Assembly (NCBI GenBank): GCA_016709155.1
Contig: JADJEI010000013.1
Location: forward strand, 310,001-374,000
DNA length: 64,000 nucleotides
DNA from: Ignavibacteriales bacterium
GTDB lineage: Bacteria > Bacteroidota > Ignavibacteria > Ignavibacteriales > Ignavibacteriaceae
Reading direction: 5' to 3'
Part shown: positions 53,859 to 62,739 of the stretch, piece after piece
Layout of the letters: each line of letters begins with the position of its first letter
Numbering within the stretch: position 1 is the first letter of the stretch
The notes under the pieces: generated by a model
The model's database searches: none
What the model was told of the DNA's origin: nothing
The model's input: the letters and a program-made list of their open reading frames with translations, nothing else
Made by a program: the position numbers and the translations under genes

Positions 53859-55508
53859 CTATTTCAACAAAATCATTTTACGGGTTTGAATGAACTCACC
53901 CGCTTTCAGTTGATAGTAATACACCCCGCTGGATAGACTGCTGCTCAGTCCTACATCAAATTCTAATTCGTAGCTTCCTGCGGGTTGGGTTTCATTCACG
54001 AGTGTGGCTGCAACGATGCCGAGAACATCAAACACTTTTAAAGAAACCATAATGTCACCCTGAGCTTGTCGAAGGGCGACAGATGGAATTGTGTATTTTA
54101 TTTTTGTCGTCGGATTAAATGGATTTGGATAATTCTGCTCAAGTGAAAATTCTGTCGGTGATGTTATTTCAACTTCTATTGTGTTTGAGTATTCAAATGT
54201 TCCGTCAAAATCAATTTGTTTTAGCCTGTAAGAATAAACACCGGGTGTAAGATTCAAGTCTTCAAAATAATATTCGTTCAACATCATACTGTTACCCTTC
54301 CCTTGAACGAAACCAAGCACTTTAAATTCATTTTCATTTCCACTTTTTCGCTGGACTTCAAACCCGGAGTTGTTTAATTCGGTAACGGTTTGCCATTTCA
54401 GTTTTACCTTGTTTTCTTCTGCTGTTGCTGTGAACACTGTCATTTCAACGGGAGTAAGACCTAAAGCACTGAAAATATCATCCCATCCAATGGCAGCTAC
54501 TTTAGAGTCATTATTCAAAGCCGCAAATAAGCCGGCTGGATAATCAGGCAGATATTGTTGGAAGGAAGCAATACCGTCTGTATTGGAAACACCGGTTAAT
54601 TTTAAAGTCCCAAGATATTCCCACGTTTGCCTATCGAAAAATTCATAGTGGTTCGTTCCGGAAATTATTTGATCTGAAACAACAATCAATCCATAGCCGC
54701 TGTCAACTCCATTTTGTGCCGGACAGTTAAAAATAATTATGCCTTCCGCATCTGCATCAAAAATTCCATTTCCAAAATGATTAGACCCGTTTTGAAGATA
54801 AGCTGTGCCGTCGGGATTATAAACATAAAGTCCGCTTCCGCCATTTTCATCGGGGATATAAATTCGCTGATAAAAATTATCTGCCGCCATTGTTTCAAGA
54901 CCGGTTTCAGGAGTGAACTCATCAATATAATCTCCAGTAACTGCGTCGTGAACGTAAACAATATCATCGGCAGAAACATATATTCTCTTATCACCATTTG
55001 TAAGTTTTAAGATGGTTAAGTTTGGTTCGGAATGAAGATTAACCCCCGCCTTATTAAAATTAAATAGGAAATTCAAATCAGGAAGACTAAAAACACTCAC
55101 CGTACTTGAAGGTTCACCAATTGCAACATAAAGCCGGCTGGATTCCTGATCAACTGCCAAACCATTTACCTGGCTTCCGGAAAAAGTAGCGTGCGTAAGC
55201 GGCGGCATTTCATTGCCGACAAATGGATATTTCCAAACCTCTACCAACTGATTACCTTTGGCAGAAACAAACATCAGCGATTCTGTGCTGTCCGGAGCTT
55301 TCCAAAATTCAATCGTATCAATATTGTCCCCTGCTCCACTAACTTCAAAATCGGGGTCAAGTATTACTTCTTCAAAATAATCTACCGAGCATTCATCCAT
55401 CTGCTGTGATAATATCGGTCGAGTACTAATTAAAACGAAAATGAACCCGAAAAACAAAAGTTTGGGATCGGTAAAATTTTTCGGTAAGAATAACAGCAAT
55501 TTTTTCAT
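53859..55508 (-). CDS. T9SS-exported phytase-like beta-propeller protein
   Basis: 549 residues. Signal peptide at the N-terminus (LLFFGFIFVLISTRPILSQQ). The propeller region has GAGDNIDTIEFWKAPDSTES, LMFVSAKGNQLVEVWKYPFV, GSQVNGLAVDQESSRLYVAI and IIIFNCPAQNGVDSGYGLIV, which follow the 3-phytase/BPP pattern. These enzymes cleave phytate using calcium; calcium ligands cannot all be placed. Then come the FTATAEENKVKLKWQTVTEL bridge and a type A sorting domain. In that domain the peptide VALRQAQGD is an in-frame palindromic insert. No frameshift. Phytase activity is inference from fold. Confidence 0.78.
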   Translation of the reverse strand: MKKLLLFLPKNFTDPKLLFFGFIFVLISTRPILSQQMDECSVDYFEEVILDPDFEVSGAGDNIDTIEFWKAPDSTESLMFVSAKGNQLVEVWKYPFVGNEMPPLTHATFSGSQVNGLAVDQESSRLYVAIGEPSSTVSVFSLPDLNFLFNFNKAGVNLHSEPNLTILKLTNGDKRIYVSADDIVYVHDAVTGDYIDEFTPETGLETMAADNFYQRIYIPDENGGSGLYVYNPDGTAYLQNGSNHFGNGIFDADAEGIIIFNCPAQNGVDSGYGLIVVSDQIISGTNHYEFFDRQTWEYLGTLKLTGVSNTDGIASFQQYLPDYPAGLFAALNNDSKVAAIGWDDIFSALGLTPVEMTVFTATAEENKVKLKWQTVTELNNSGFEVQRKSGNENEFKVLGFVQGKGNSMMLNEYYFEDLNLTPGVYSYRLKQIDFDGTFEYSNTIEVEITSPTEFSLEQNYPNPFNPTTKIKYTIPSVALRQAQGDIMVSLKVFDVLGIVAATLVNETQPAGSYELEFDVGLSSSLSSGVYYYQLKAGEFIQTRKMILLK

Positions 55509-55792
55509 AAAGAACTCCTCAAAATTTTTTTATTTAAATCACAAATTTTCTGCCGCAATTATTATTGGAAAAACAACGAAATTCGATTCGATAAGTTATT
55601 CTATTAACTTACATTTTAACTGATTGTGAAATTATTACTGGTAAGATAAGAAGTTGATCGAACCTTTCTTAGGTAAAATATTCTGACTTATAAAAGTAAT
55701 TTTGAAATTCTCTTGTTTGTGAAGAGCACGGCAAATAATTTACACTATTAAAATTTTTAAATTTATAAAATCATATTAAAGATGGAAATCAG

Positions 55793-57010
55793 ATGAGTCT
55801 AAGTTTAATTGCAAAATCAATAAAGCCATCTCCGACATTAAAGTTGAATGAAAAGTTCGCCATTCTAAAAGAGAAAGGTGATCCTGTAATTCATCTTGGC
55901 GGCGGAGAGCCTAAAAGTCGTGCGCCGATGGATGCACTATTAGCAGCGGCTGCACATCTCAACACAGGAGAAATTCGTTATGCACCTGCAGATGGAACCC
56001 CAGCCTTAAAAAAAGCAATCATCAGATATACTGACGAGTTTTACGATCGAAAAGTTGCTCCTGAAAATATTATCGCTTCGGGGGGAGCGAAACAAGCAAT
56101 AATGGTAGCACTTCAGGCAATTCTTAATCCGCAGGAAGAAGTTATTTTTCCCGCCCCCTATTGGGTCAGTTATCCGGATATGGCAAGATTAATTGGAGCA
56201 ATCGGCGTTCCCGTTCTGCCGGAAGATGGAACTTTTTATCCAAGACTGCAGGATATCGAACAACGCGTTGGCTCTTACACGAGAGCGGTTATCATCAACA
56301 GTCCGAACAATCCTACCGGTGCAATGTACTCCGAAGAATTTATTGCTGATATTGTTGAATACTGCGAGAAGAAAGATCTTTGGTTAATTATGGATGACAT
56401 TTATCACCGTTTAATTTTTGACGGAAGAAAGCCGATCAACTGTTACAAATATGCAAAACGATTAGATGAAAATTCTAAACTGATAGTAATAAACGGAGTG
56501 AGCAAACAATATGCAATGACAGGTTTCCGGATTGGCTGGGCTGTCGGAAATAAAAAAGTAATTGAAACGATGAGTAATATTCAAGGGCATCAAACTTCCG
56601 GTCCTTCTATTCTTCTTCAAGTGGCTTCCGCTGCAGCAATAAACGGTATTCAATCGGGGGTGGAATCGCTAAGAACCACGCTTGAAAATAATCGTAATGT
56701 TTTAATTGATTTGCTGAATTCTTTTGAAGGAGTGAAAGTAACAAAACCCGACGGCACATTTTATTGCTTCGCTGATTTCAGCGCTTACGAAAAAAACTCG
56801 AACAAACTATCGGAATTTTTAATTGATAAAGTACAAGTGCTCACTGTGCCGGGAAAAGAATTTGGTCTGGATGGTCATTTAAGAATTAGTTATTGCGGAA
56901 CAATAAAAGATATTCAGGAAGGAATTGAAAGAATGAAATGGGCGCTCGATCCTAACTCTCCAAATGAACTTTATATTGGCGACCGCAAATTAGTGAGGGA
57001 TTGGTCATGA
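55793..57010 (+). CDS. PLP-dependent aminotransferase (aspartate aminotransferase-like)
   Basis: 405 residues, fold type I, class I/II. Lys in GVSKQYAMTGFRIGWAVG binds PLP (SKxxxxTGxRxGW pattern). NSPNNPTGAMYSEEF, LIMDDIYHRLIF and VILFPAPYWVSYPDM-like EVIFPAPYWVSYPDMARLIG are family blocks, and the C-terminal Arg in LRISYCGT binds the alpha-carboxylate. Aspartate is the usual substrate (aspartate to oxaloacetate), which fits the ATGA-coupled PEP carboxykinase that consumes oxaloacetate. Other amino acids remain possible. Confidence 0.9.
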   Translation: MSLSLIAKSIKPSPTLKLNEKFAILKEKGDPVIHLGGGEPKSRAPMDALLAAAAHLNTGEIRYAPADGTPALKKAIIRYTDEFYDRKVAPENIIASGGAKQAIMVALQAILNPQEEVIFPAPYWVSYPDMARLIGAIGVPVLPEDGTFYPRLQDIEQRVGSYTRAVIINSPNNPTGAMYSEEFIADIVEYCEKKDLWLIMDDIYHRLIFDGRKPINCYKYAKRLDENSKLIVINGVSKQYAMTGFRIGWAVGNKKVIETMSNIQGHQTSGPSILLQVASAAAINGIQSGVESLRTTLENNRNVLIDLLNSFEGVKVTKPDGTFYCFADFSAYEKNSNKLSEFLIDKVQVLTVPGKEFGLDGHLRISYCGTIKDIQEGIERMKWALDPNSPNELYIGDRKLVRDWS

Positions 57011-58653
57011 GTAAATATTTAGAATTCAATACCCCCGCCACGAAAGAAGCAAAAGAGTTAGCTTCTGATTTTAAATTATTCAATCATGGATTGGTTCAAC
57101 TCGACCGGGTCTTTTGGAATTTATCCGACGAAGCTTTGTACGAAGAAATAATTTTTCGTAACGAAGGAAGGATCACCAAAGAAGGACCTATCGTAGTTCA
57201 CACTGGCAAACATACTGCCCGCGCTGCGGCTGATAAATTTATTGTGCGAGAAGAAACTACTGAAAATAAAATCTGGTGGGGGGTCTACAATCGTCCTTTC
57301 ACACCAGAAAAATTCAGTTCGCTAATGGGACGCGTGCAGGCCTTTTGTCAGGGTGAGGAATTATTCGTTCAGGATTGTTACGCCGGCGCAGATCCAAATT
57401 ATAAAATGCCGATCAGAATAATTACTGACAAAGCTTGGCATAGCTTGTTCGCAAGAAATATGTTCATTACTACAGATGACAAGGATGAGCTAAAAAAATT
57501 CATCCCTGATTTTACGGTAATCGCACTTACGGGTTTTAAAGTTGATCCTTCACTTGATGGAACGCGAAGCGATACAGGAATAATATTAAATTTTGCAGAG
57601 CGAACTGCCGTAATCGCAAACACACTTTACGGCGGTGAAATTAAAAAATCAATTTTCACTCTCCTTAATTTTCTACTCACATTCAAAGATGTATTGCCGA
57701 TGCATTGTTCTGCAAATGTTGGCGATAAAGGCGATGTTGCTCTGTTCTTCGGATTAAGCGGAACAGGAAAAACAACGCTCTCTGCCGATCCCAAAAGGAA
57801 ATTGATTGGTGATGATGAACACGGTTGGAGCTCTGACAGCGTTTTTAATTTTGAAGGCGGGTGTTACGCTAAGGTGATCAGACTTTCTGCTGAAAGCGAA
57901 CCCGAAATTTACGCAACCACCAAACGCTTCGGAACGATTCTCGAAAATGTTGTGTTCGATCCTGTAAGCCGTCATATTGATCTTGACGATGATAAAATTA
58001 CAGAGAACACACGCGCATCATATCCGCTTGATTTTATTCCTAACGTTGTACCCGAAGGATATGTACGAACTCATCCGAAAAATATTATTTTCTTAACCTG
58101 CGATGCCTCCGGTGTTTTGCCTCCAATTGCAAAATTAAATCCTGCACAAGCGCAGTATCATTTTATAAGCGGCTACACTTCAAAAATTGCCGGCACTGAA
58201 ATTGGTTTGGGTATCGAGCCGCAGATTACATTCAGTGCATGCTTTGGTGCGCCGTTTATGGTTCGCCATCCTTTTGAATATGCAGAAATGCTGAAGCAAA
58301 GAATGCTGAAACATAATGCAAATGTCTGGCTTGTTAACACAGGCTGGGTGGGTGGAAGATTCGGTGTCGGAAAAAGAATAAGTATTCGGCACACAAGAAA
58401 TCTACTGAACGCTGCTCTCGAAGGTAAACTGGATAAAGCAAAATACAGAAAAGATAAATTGTTCGGTTTTGAAGTCCCTCTCTACTGTCCTGATGTACCT
58501 GAAGACGTTCTTGATCCTTCAAGCTCGTGGGGAAATAAGAATGAGTACTGGAAAAAATACGATGCACTTGCCGCCCGCTTTATAGATAACTTCAAGCTAT
58601 TTGCAAAAGGCTGTAGTCAGGAAGTAATTGACGCCGGACCGAAGCGATTGTAA
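57007..58653 (+). CDS. pckA: Phosphoenolpyruvate carboxykinase (ATP)
   Basis: 548 residues from ATG 57007, whose ATGA overlaps the aminotransferase stop; a TTG two codons earlier is not needed. Converts oxaloacetate + ATP to PEP. Seen: kinase-1a P-loop GLSGTGKTTLSAD, LIGDDEHGW, FEGGCYAKVIRLS, the TARAAADKFIVRE-like GKHTARAAADKFIV near 60 and the RMLKHNANVWLVNTGWVGG region. Coupling to the aminotransferase suggests a gluconeogenic aspartate-to-PEP route or its reverse. Confidence 0.96.
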   Translation: MSKYLEFNTPATKEAKELASDFKLFNHGLVQLDRVFWNLSDEALYEEIIFRNEGRITKEGPIVVHTGKHTARAAADKFIVREETTENKIWWGVYNRPFTPEKFSSLMGRVQAFCQGEELFVQDCYAGADPNYKMPIRIITDKAWHSLFARNMFITTDDKDELKKFIPDFTVIALTGFKVDPSLDGTRSDTGIILNFAERTAVIANTLYGGEIKKSIFTLLNFLLTFKDVLPMHCSANVGDKGDVALFFGLSGTGKTTLSADPKRKLIGDDEHGWSSDSVFNFEGGCYAKVIRLSAESEPEIYATTKRFGTILENVVFDPVSRHIDLDDDKITENTRASYPLDFIPNVVPEGYVRTHPKNIIFLTCDASGVLPPIAKLNPAQAQYHFISGYTSKIAGTEIGLGIEPQITFSACFGAPFMVRHPFEYAEMLKQRMLKHNANVWLVNTGWVGGRFGVGKRISIRHTRNLLNAALEGKLDKAKYRKDKLFGFEVPLYCPDVPEDVLDPSSSWGNKNEYWKKYDALAARFIDNFKLFAKGCSQEVIDAGPKRL

Positions 58654-58750
58654 AATCATTTTTCATTTAGAGGTTGTCTTAATTTTCTGAATGAAAAGAA
58701 CTTCACTTGGTAAGAATAATAAGAAGCAAAAGAGTATTTTGAAAAAAGAT

Positions 58751-58779
58751 GTGAGAAGTAATATCAGATTACTTCTCAC
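58751..58779. terminator. Hairpin between pckA and the Bro-N gene
   Basis: GTGAGAAGTAAT and ATTACTTCTCAC pair perfectly (12 bp) with a 5-base loop. No T-tract follows, so termination is uncertain, but the position between convergent genes fits. Confidence 0.45.
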
Positions 58780-58812
58780 TTATAAAGGAAAAGAAATACT
58801 GACTAAGATAAA

Positions 58813-59136
58813 TTAAAGTTTAGCCAGCCATTTTTTGAAAGTTTCCAATTTGATTGGATTGGGGATGGCTTCAATGATTCTTAGCAAATTCTTTTTATCT
58901 GCACAGTTCATTAGCTGTACGCCGCCGTTAGTTTCAACTTTTAATGCGGTGGTAACTTTCCCCCAGCTTTTATCAAGGGCTTTATCGCGTGCGCGCATAC
59001 CTTTGATGTAAGATTTTACATCCTTTGAATCAGTGAGAGCAAAGACAACATCGCGAACAACAAAGCATCGCTTCCTGGTTTTGGAAACCCATGCAGTGCG
59101 AATTTTTTTTGAATTGAACGACTTTACATCTGACAT
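58813..59136 (-). CDS. Short Bro-N/DinD-like protein
   Basis: 107 residues. Matches the N-terminal Bro-N domain of phage antirepressors and DNA-damage-inducible D proteins: FNSKKIRTAWVSKTRKRCFV, VVRDVVFALTDSKDVKSYIK, VQLMNCADKKNLLRIIEAIP and the domain end FKKWLAKL. Longer homologues continue with another 150 or so residues that are missing here, and no such sequence is readable downstream. It is either a naturally short form or a truncated remnant of a mobile or phage-related gene. It follows nuoF by 33 bases on the same strand. Confidence 0.75.
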   Translation of the reverse strand: MSDVKSFNSKKIRTAWVSKTRKRCFVVRDVVFALTDSKDVKSYIKGMRARDKALDKSWGKVTTALKVETNGGVQLMNCADKKNLLRIIEAIPNPIKLETFKKWLAKL

Positions 59137-59169
59137 TATTGAACCCTTTATATAGTGATTAGAAGTTAA

Positions 59170-60492
59170 TTAGTTCTTAATATCCGCTAAAGGAATTGCT
59201 GTGTTTCTCATTGAATGAACTTTGTTGGCAACGGGAATGTCCATTTTGATGCTAACCCGTTTTTCAAAATAATCCCTGAACCTTTGAACCATGAATTTTA
59301 CAGGCCAGGCAGCGGCTTCACCAAGAGCACAAATAGTATTGCCTTCTATATTACTTGCAACTGTAATCAATAAATCAATATCATTTAGTGAACCTTTGCC
59401 GTCAAGAATTCGTTCTAATATTTTTTGCAGCCACCCTGTACCTTCTCTGCACGGGGTACACTGCCCGCAGCTTTCGTGATGATAGAATTTAGCGATACGA
59501 GCAAGCACTTTCACAAGATCGGTATCCTCATCCATTACAATAATACCACCCGTACCAATTGCAGAGCCGACTGTGCGTAAAGATTCGGCATCCATTTTTA
59601 CACCTTCCAGTTGATCACCACGCAGGGGGGGCATAGATGAACCGCCGGGAATTACACAAAGGATTTTTTTATTTCCGGGAACACCACCGGCATAGTTGTA
59701 AATAATATCTGTCAATAAAGTTCCAGATGGAAGTTCGTAAACACCCGGTTTGTTCACGTGACCGCTTACACCAAACAATATTGTCCCCGGATGTTTAGGT
59801 TCACCAATTTTAGAAAACCACTCCCAGCCTTTATTAATTATTGGAGGAACATTTGTGATCGTTTCAACATTATTTATAGTTGTGGGATTACCCCATAATC
59901 CATTTTGTGCCGGAAAGGGAGGTTTAACTCTTGGATAACCTCTTTTACCTTCAATCGAATTCATCAGTGCTGATTCTTCACCACAGATATATGCCCCTGC
60001 CCCTTTGTGAACATAAATATCACAGAAGAAATCGGTGCCGAAAGATTCTTTCATTTTTTCACCAACGAATCCGCGTGCATAAGCATCAGCTAAGGCATTT
60101 TCAAAAAGTCTAATCCATTTATGGTACTCACCACGGATATAAACATAAGCGACCTTTGCACCAATTGCATAGCTGGTGATTAAAATACCCTCAATTAGTT
60201 GATGAGGATTAAATTCAAATATTTGTCTGTCTTTGAATGAACCAGGTTCACTTTCGTCGCCGTTGATGCAAAGATATTTTAACTTGTCGGTAGTCTTCGG
60301 CATGAAACTCCATTTTAACCCAGCCGAGAATGCTGCCCCACCCCTGCCGCGTAATCCTGATTTTTTTACCTGATCTATAATATCATCGGTGGATTGGGAG
60401 AAAGCCTTTTTTACAGCAGTGAAGCCGCCGTTCTGCAGATAAACATCAATAAGGTGGAGGTCTTTAATATCAGGAAGAACTATTTTTTCCAT
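59170..60492 (-). CDS. nuoF: NADH-quinone oxidoreductase subunit F
   Basis: 440 residues; the NADH/FMN-binding subunit of complex I at the tip of the peripheral arm. GLRGRGGAAFSAGLKW (NADH site), YLCINGDESEPGSFKD, GAYICGEESALMNSIEGKRG (FMN site) and the [4Fe-4S] motif SCGQCTPCREGT are all present. Four bases separate it from nuoE. It is the last nuo gene here; nuoG does not follow. Confidence 0.95.
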   Translation of the reverse strand: MEKIVLPDIKDLHLIDVYLQNGGFTAVKKAFSQSTDDIIDQVKKSGLRGRGGAAFSAGLKWSFMPKTTDKLKYLCINGDESEPGSFKDRQIFEFNPHQLIEGILITSYAIGAKVAYVYIRGEYHKWIRLFENALADAYARGFVGEKMKESFGTDFFCDIYVHKGAGAYICGEESALMNSIEGKRGYPRVKPPFPAQNGLWGNPTTINNVETITNVPPIINKGWEWFSKIGEPKHPGTILFGVSGHVNKPGVYELPSGTLLTDIIYNYAGGVPGNKKILCVIPGGSSMPPLRGDQLEGVKMDAESLRTVGSAIGTGGIIVMDEDTDLVKVLARIAKFYHHESCGQCTPCREGTGWLQKILERILDGKGSLNDIDLLITVASNIEGNTICALGEAAAWPVKFMVQRFRDYFEKRVSIKMDIPVANKVHSMRNTAIPLADIKN

Positions 60493-60496
60493 ATTA

Positions 60497-60970
60497 CTAT
60501 TTAAAACTTTCTATTATTTGATCAACTTGATCAAGGGATAAATTTTCATAATAGTCTTCGTTGACTGCCATCATTGGTGCCGAGCCGCAGCTTCCCATGC
60601 ATTCAACTTCTTCGAGTGAAAATTTTTTGTCTGAAGTAACCTGACCATTTTCTATTTTAAGTTTTGAACGAACATGATTCCAAATATCATAGCCGCCGCG
60701 AAGTAAACATGATACGTTTGTACAAACTTGAAAATGATATTTTCCCATTTCATGCTGATGATACATTGTGTAGAATGTTACCACACCAAGTACTTCTTCA
60801 AGTGAAACTTCAAGTATAGATGCGACTGACTTCATTACTTCGCCGGAAATAAATCCGTTTTGTTCCTGTGCCAGCCAGAGTAACGGCATAAGCGCTGCTT
60901 TTTTTGTCGGATACTTTTTAAGTATCTGATCAATTTTTTCTAAGTTTTGTTGTGTGAATGTAAATTCCAT
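60497..60970 (-). CDS. nuoE: NADH-quinone oxidoreductase subunit E
   Basis: 157 residues; thioredoxin-like [2Fe-2S] subunit. The four Cys appear as VCTNVSCLLRGG (CxxxxC) and CMGSCGSAPMM (CxxxC). QNGFISGEVMKSVASIL and GVVTFYTMYHQ are typical of the helical N-terminus. The ribosome site is poor, and a hexamer repeat array lies directly upstream; a tiny in-frame-looking leader (Met then Asn-Leu repeats) ends three bases before the ATG. Confidence 0.95.
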   Translation of the reverse strand: MEFTFTQQNLEKIDQILKKYPTKKAALMPLLWLAQEQNGFISGEVMKSVASILEVSLEEVLGVVTFYTMYHQHEMGKYHFQVCTNVSCLLRGGYDIWNHVRSKLKIENGQVTSDKKFSLEEVECMGSCGSAPMMAVNEDYYENLSLDQVDQIIESFK

Positions 60971-60995
60971 ATTATTTGCCTGAGATCGATTTTGT

Positions 60996-61030
60996 GTTCA
61001 AGTTCAGGTTCAAGTTCAAGTTCAAGTTCA
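60996..61030. repeat. GTTCA(A/G) hexamer array, left of the four-helix-bundle gene
   Basis: Six tandem hexamers of (A/G)GTTCA form from 60996 to 61030, in the gap between the stop of the four-helix-bundle gene and nuoE. The array on the other side of that gene is in the opposite orientation. Confidence 0.75.
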
Positions 61031-61035
61031 TGGAG

Positions 61036-61425
61036 TTATGGGTTGTATGTTTCATTATCTTCATAAATTCTATCCGATGTGCTTTTTATTAAGCCAATTA
61101 ACATTGAAACAATTTCAAAAAGAATTTCTTTGCCTTTAGAGTTTTCATCAGTTTCAATTTTTTTCTTTATTAATAATACATCTAAACAAGCAGCACTCTC
61201 AGTAGCAGAACCACGGGCTATATCGTAATAACGGCTTTTATCTTTACTGCTAAATTTTCCCGATCCCTCAGCGATATTTAATGGAATCGAAGTAGAAGCC
61301 CGATCCAATTGATCGCAAGCACTGATTCTTTCTTTTTGTTTGCATAATAACTTATCTGCAAATTCAACAAAATCCAGGGATCGTTTATAAACATTCAGTT
61401 TTTCATGACTAAAAACTTTTTCCAT
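61036..61425 (-). CDS. Four-helix-bundle protein (23S rRNA intervening-sequence protein family)
   Basis: 129 residues. Family marks: FSHEKLNVYKRSLDFVEFAD at the start, ASTSIPLNIAEGSGKFSSKD (the SIPLNIAEG block), RYYDIARGSATESAACLDVL and the final helix FEIVSMLIGLIKSTSDRI. These small all-helical proteins are encoded in 23S rRNA intervening sequences and also scattered in genomes; a nucleic-acid-binding role has been proposed. It has AAGGA seven bases before the ATG. It interrupts nuoD-nuoE and is flanked on both sides by inverted hexamer arrays, so it looks like a mobile cassette. Confidence 0.9.
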   Translation of the reverse strand: MEKVFSHEKLNVYKRSLDFVEFADKLLCKQKERISACDQLDRASTSIPLNIAEGSGKFSSKDKSRYYDIARGSATESAACLDVLLIKKKIETDENSKGKEILFEIVSMLIGLIKSTSDRIYEDNETYNP

Positions 61426-61455
61426 TAATTCCTTCTCTTAATCTTGAACAAAAAA

Positions 61456-61481
61456 TTGAACCTGAACTTGAACCTGAACTC
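61456..61481. repeat. TGAACY hexamer array, right of the four-helix-bundle gene
   Basis: Four tandem hexamers (TTGAACC/TGAACT type) ending on the nuoD stop codon at 61480-61482. It is the inverted counterpart of 60996-61030; together they bracket the gene and could pair in the transcript. Confidence 0.75.
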
Positions 61482-62733
61482 ATTTGTCCGCCTCTCCCAT
61501 AATCGGATCAAGACTACCAATGATAGCTACGACATCCGAAACCATGTGTCCTTTAATTAAGTGAGGCAGTGATTGTAAATTATTAAACGAGGGAGAGCGA
61601 ATTTTACATTTCCAGGGATGCCCCTCACCTTTGCTGACGATATAAAATCCCAGTTCACCTTTCGAACCTTCGATAGCACTGTAAATTTCACCGACGGGTG
61701 GATTTATTCCAAAGTTAACAATCATAAAATCGTGAATCAATTCTTCCATGCGTGAATAAATTTCACCTTTTTTCGGTAAAACTTTTTTCGGTTCATTTGC
61801 CGAGATTGGACCCTGCGGCATCTTGTCGAGTACTTGCTTAACTATCTTTGCGCTTTCACGAGCTTCATCGGCACGGATAAAATAACGAGCGAGACAATCA
61901 CCTTCAGTATATGTGGGAATATTAAAATCAATTTCACTGTATTTAAGGTATGGGGAGACTCTTCTCAAATCATAAGCAATTCCGGTAGCGCGTAAATTAG
62001 GACCGGTCATTGCAAGATCAATCGCATCTTGCTGAGAAATAACCCCTACGCCTTCAAGACGTTCGATAAAAATTCTGTTTGTATTTAACAGTTGTTCACA
62101 CTCTGTCAAATTAGGTTCAAATTGATCAATAAACCATCGTGCAATTTTCTCGGCTTCCGGCTGAATGTCATTAGCTACTCCGCCAATTCGTGTATAGCTG
62201 TTTGTAAATCGAGCACCGCATAGGATATCCCAAATATCAAGGATTTTTTCCCTCTCCCTTAACGTCCATAAAAATACAGTTAGTGCTCCTACATCCATAG
62301 CAAGCGAACCAATTGCCACAAGATGCGAAGCAATTCTTGAAAGTTCTGCAACGAGCATCCTGATGTATTGTGCACGAGGGGGTACTTCGATGCCGGCGAG
62401 CTTTTCAACTGCTGTAACCCATGCAACATTGTTTGCCAATGGCGAAAGATAATCTAATCTATCGGTGTGAGGTATATATTCATGGTAAGACATGTTCTCG
62501 GCCATTTTTTCATAGCCGCGATGAAGATAGCCAAGATCAGGAACGCAAGCCACAACAGTTTCGCCGTCTAATCTCAATAATAATCTGAGTACGCCATGAG
62601 TAGCGGGATGCTGCGGACCCATATTTAGAATCATTTCATTTTCAAGCGCGTCTTCAACGGTAATAGTAGTATCAGCATCGAGTAATGCTTGAATAATTTT
62701 AGGATGAACTTCGTCTTTTTCTAATTTCTGCAT
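61480..62733 (-). CDS. nuoD: NADH-quinone oxidoreductase subunit D
   Basis: 417 residues; 49-kDa-type subunit lining the quinone cavity. NMGPQHPATHGVLRLLLRLD, PDLGYLHRGYEKMAE (quinone His-Thr and Tyr positions), DYLSPLANNVAW and the conserved C-terminal IGSLDPIMGEADK are present. The stop codon overlaps the hexamer array, suggesting the insertion occurred at the gene end without damaging it. Six bases separate it from nuoC. Confidence 0.96.
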   Translation of the reverse strand: MQKLEKDEVHPKIIQALLDADTTITVEDALENEMILNMGPQHPATHGVLRLLLRLDGETVVACVPDLGYLHRGYEKMAENMSYHEYIPHTDRLDYLSPLANNVAWVTAVEKLAGIEVPPRAQYIRMLVAELSRIASHLVAIGSLAMDVGALTVFLWTLREREKILDIWDILCGARFTNSYTRIGGVANDIQPEAEKIARWFIDQFEPNLTECEQLLNTNRIFIERLEGVGVISQQDAIDLAMTGPNLRATGIAYDLRRVSPYLKYSEIDFNIPTYTEGDCLARYFIRADEARESAKIVKQVLDKMPQGPISANEPKKVLPKKGEIYSRMEELIHDFMIVNFGINPPVGEIYSAIEGSKGELGFYIVSKGEGHPWKCKIRSPSFNNLQSLPHLIKGHMVSDVVAIIGSLDPIMGEADK

Positions 62734-62739
62734 ATTGCC

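Noticed and set aside
58691..58819. Small plus-strand frame of about 42 codons after pckA
   Set aside because: Contains a 12-bp hairpin, Lys/Ile-rich low-complexity product, no convincing ribosome site.
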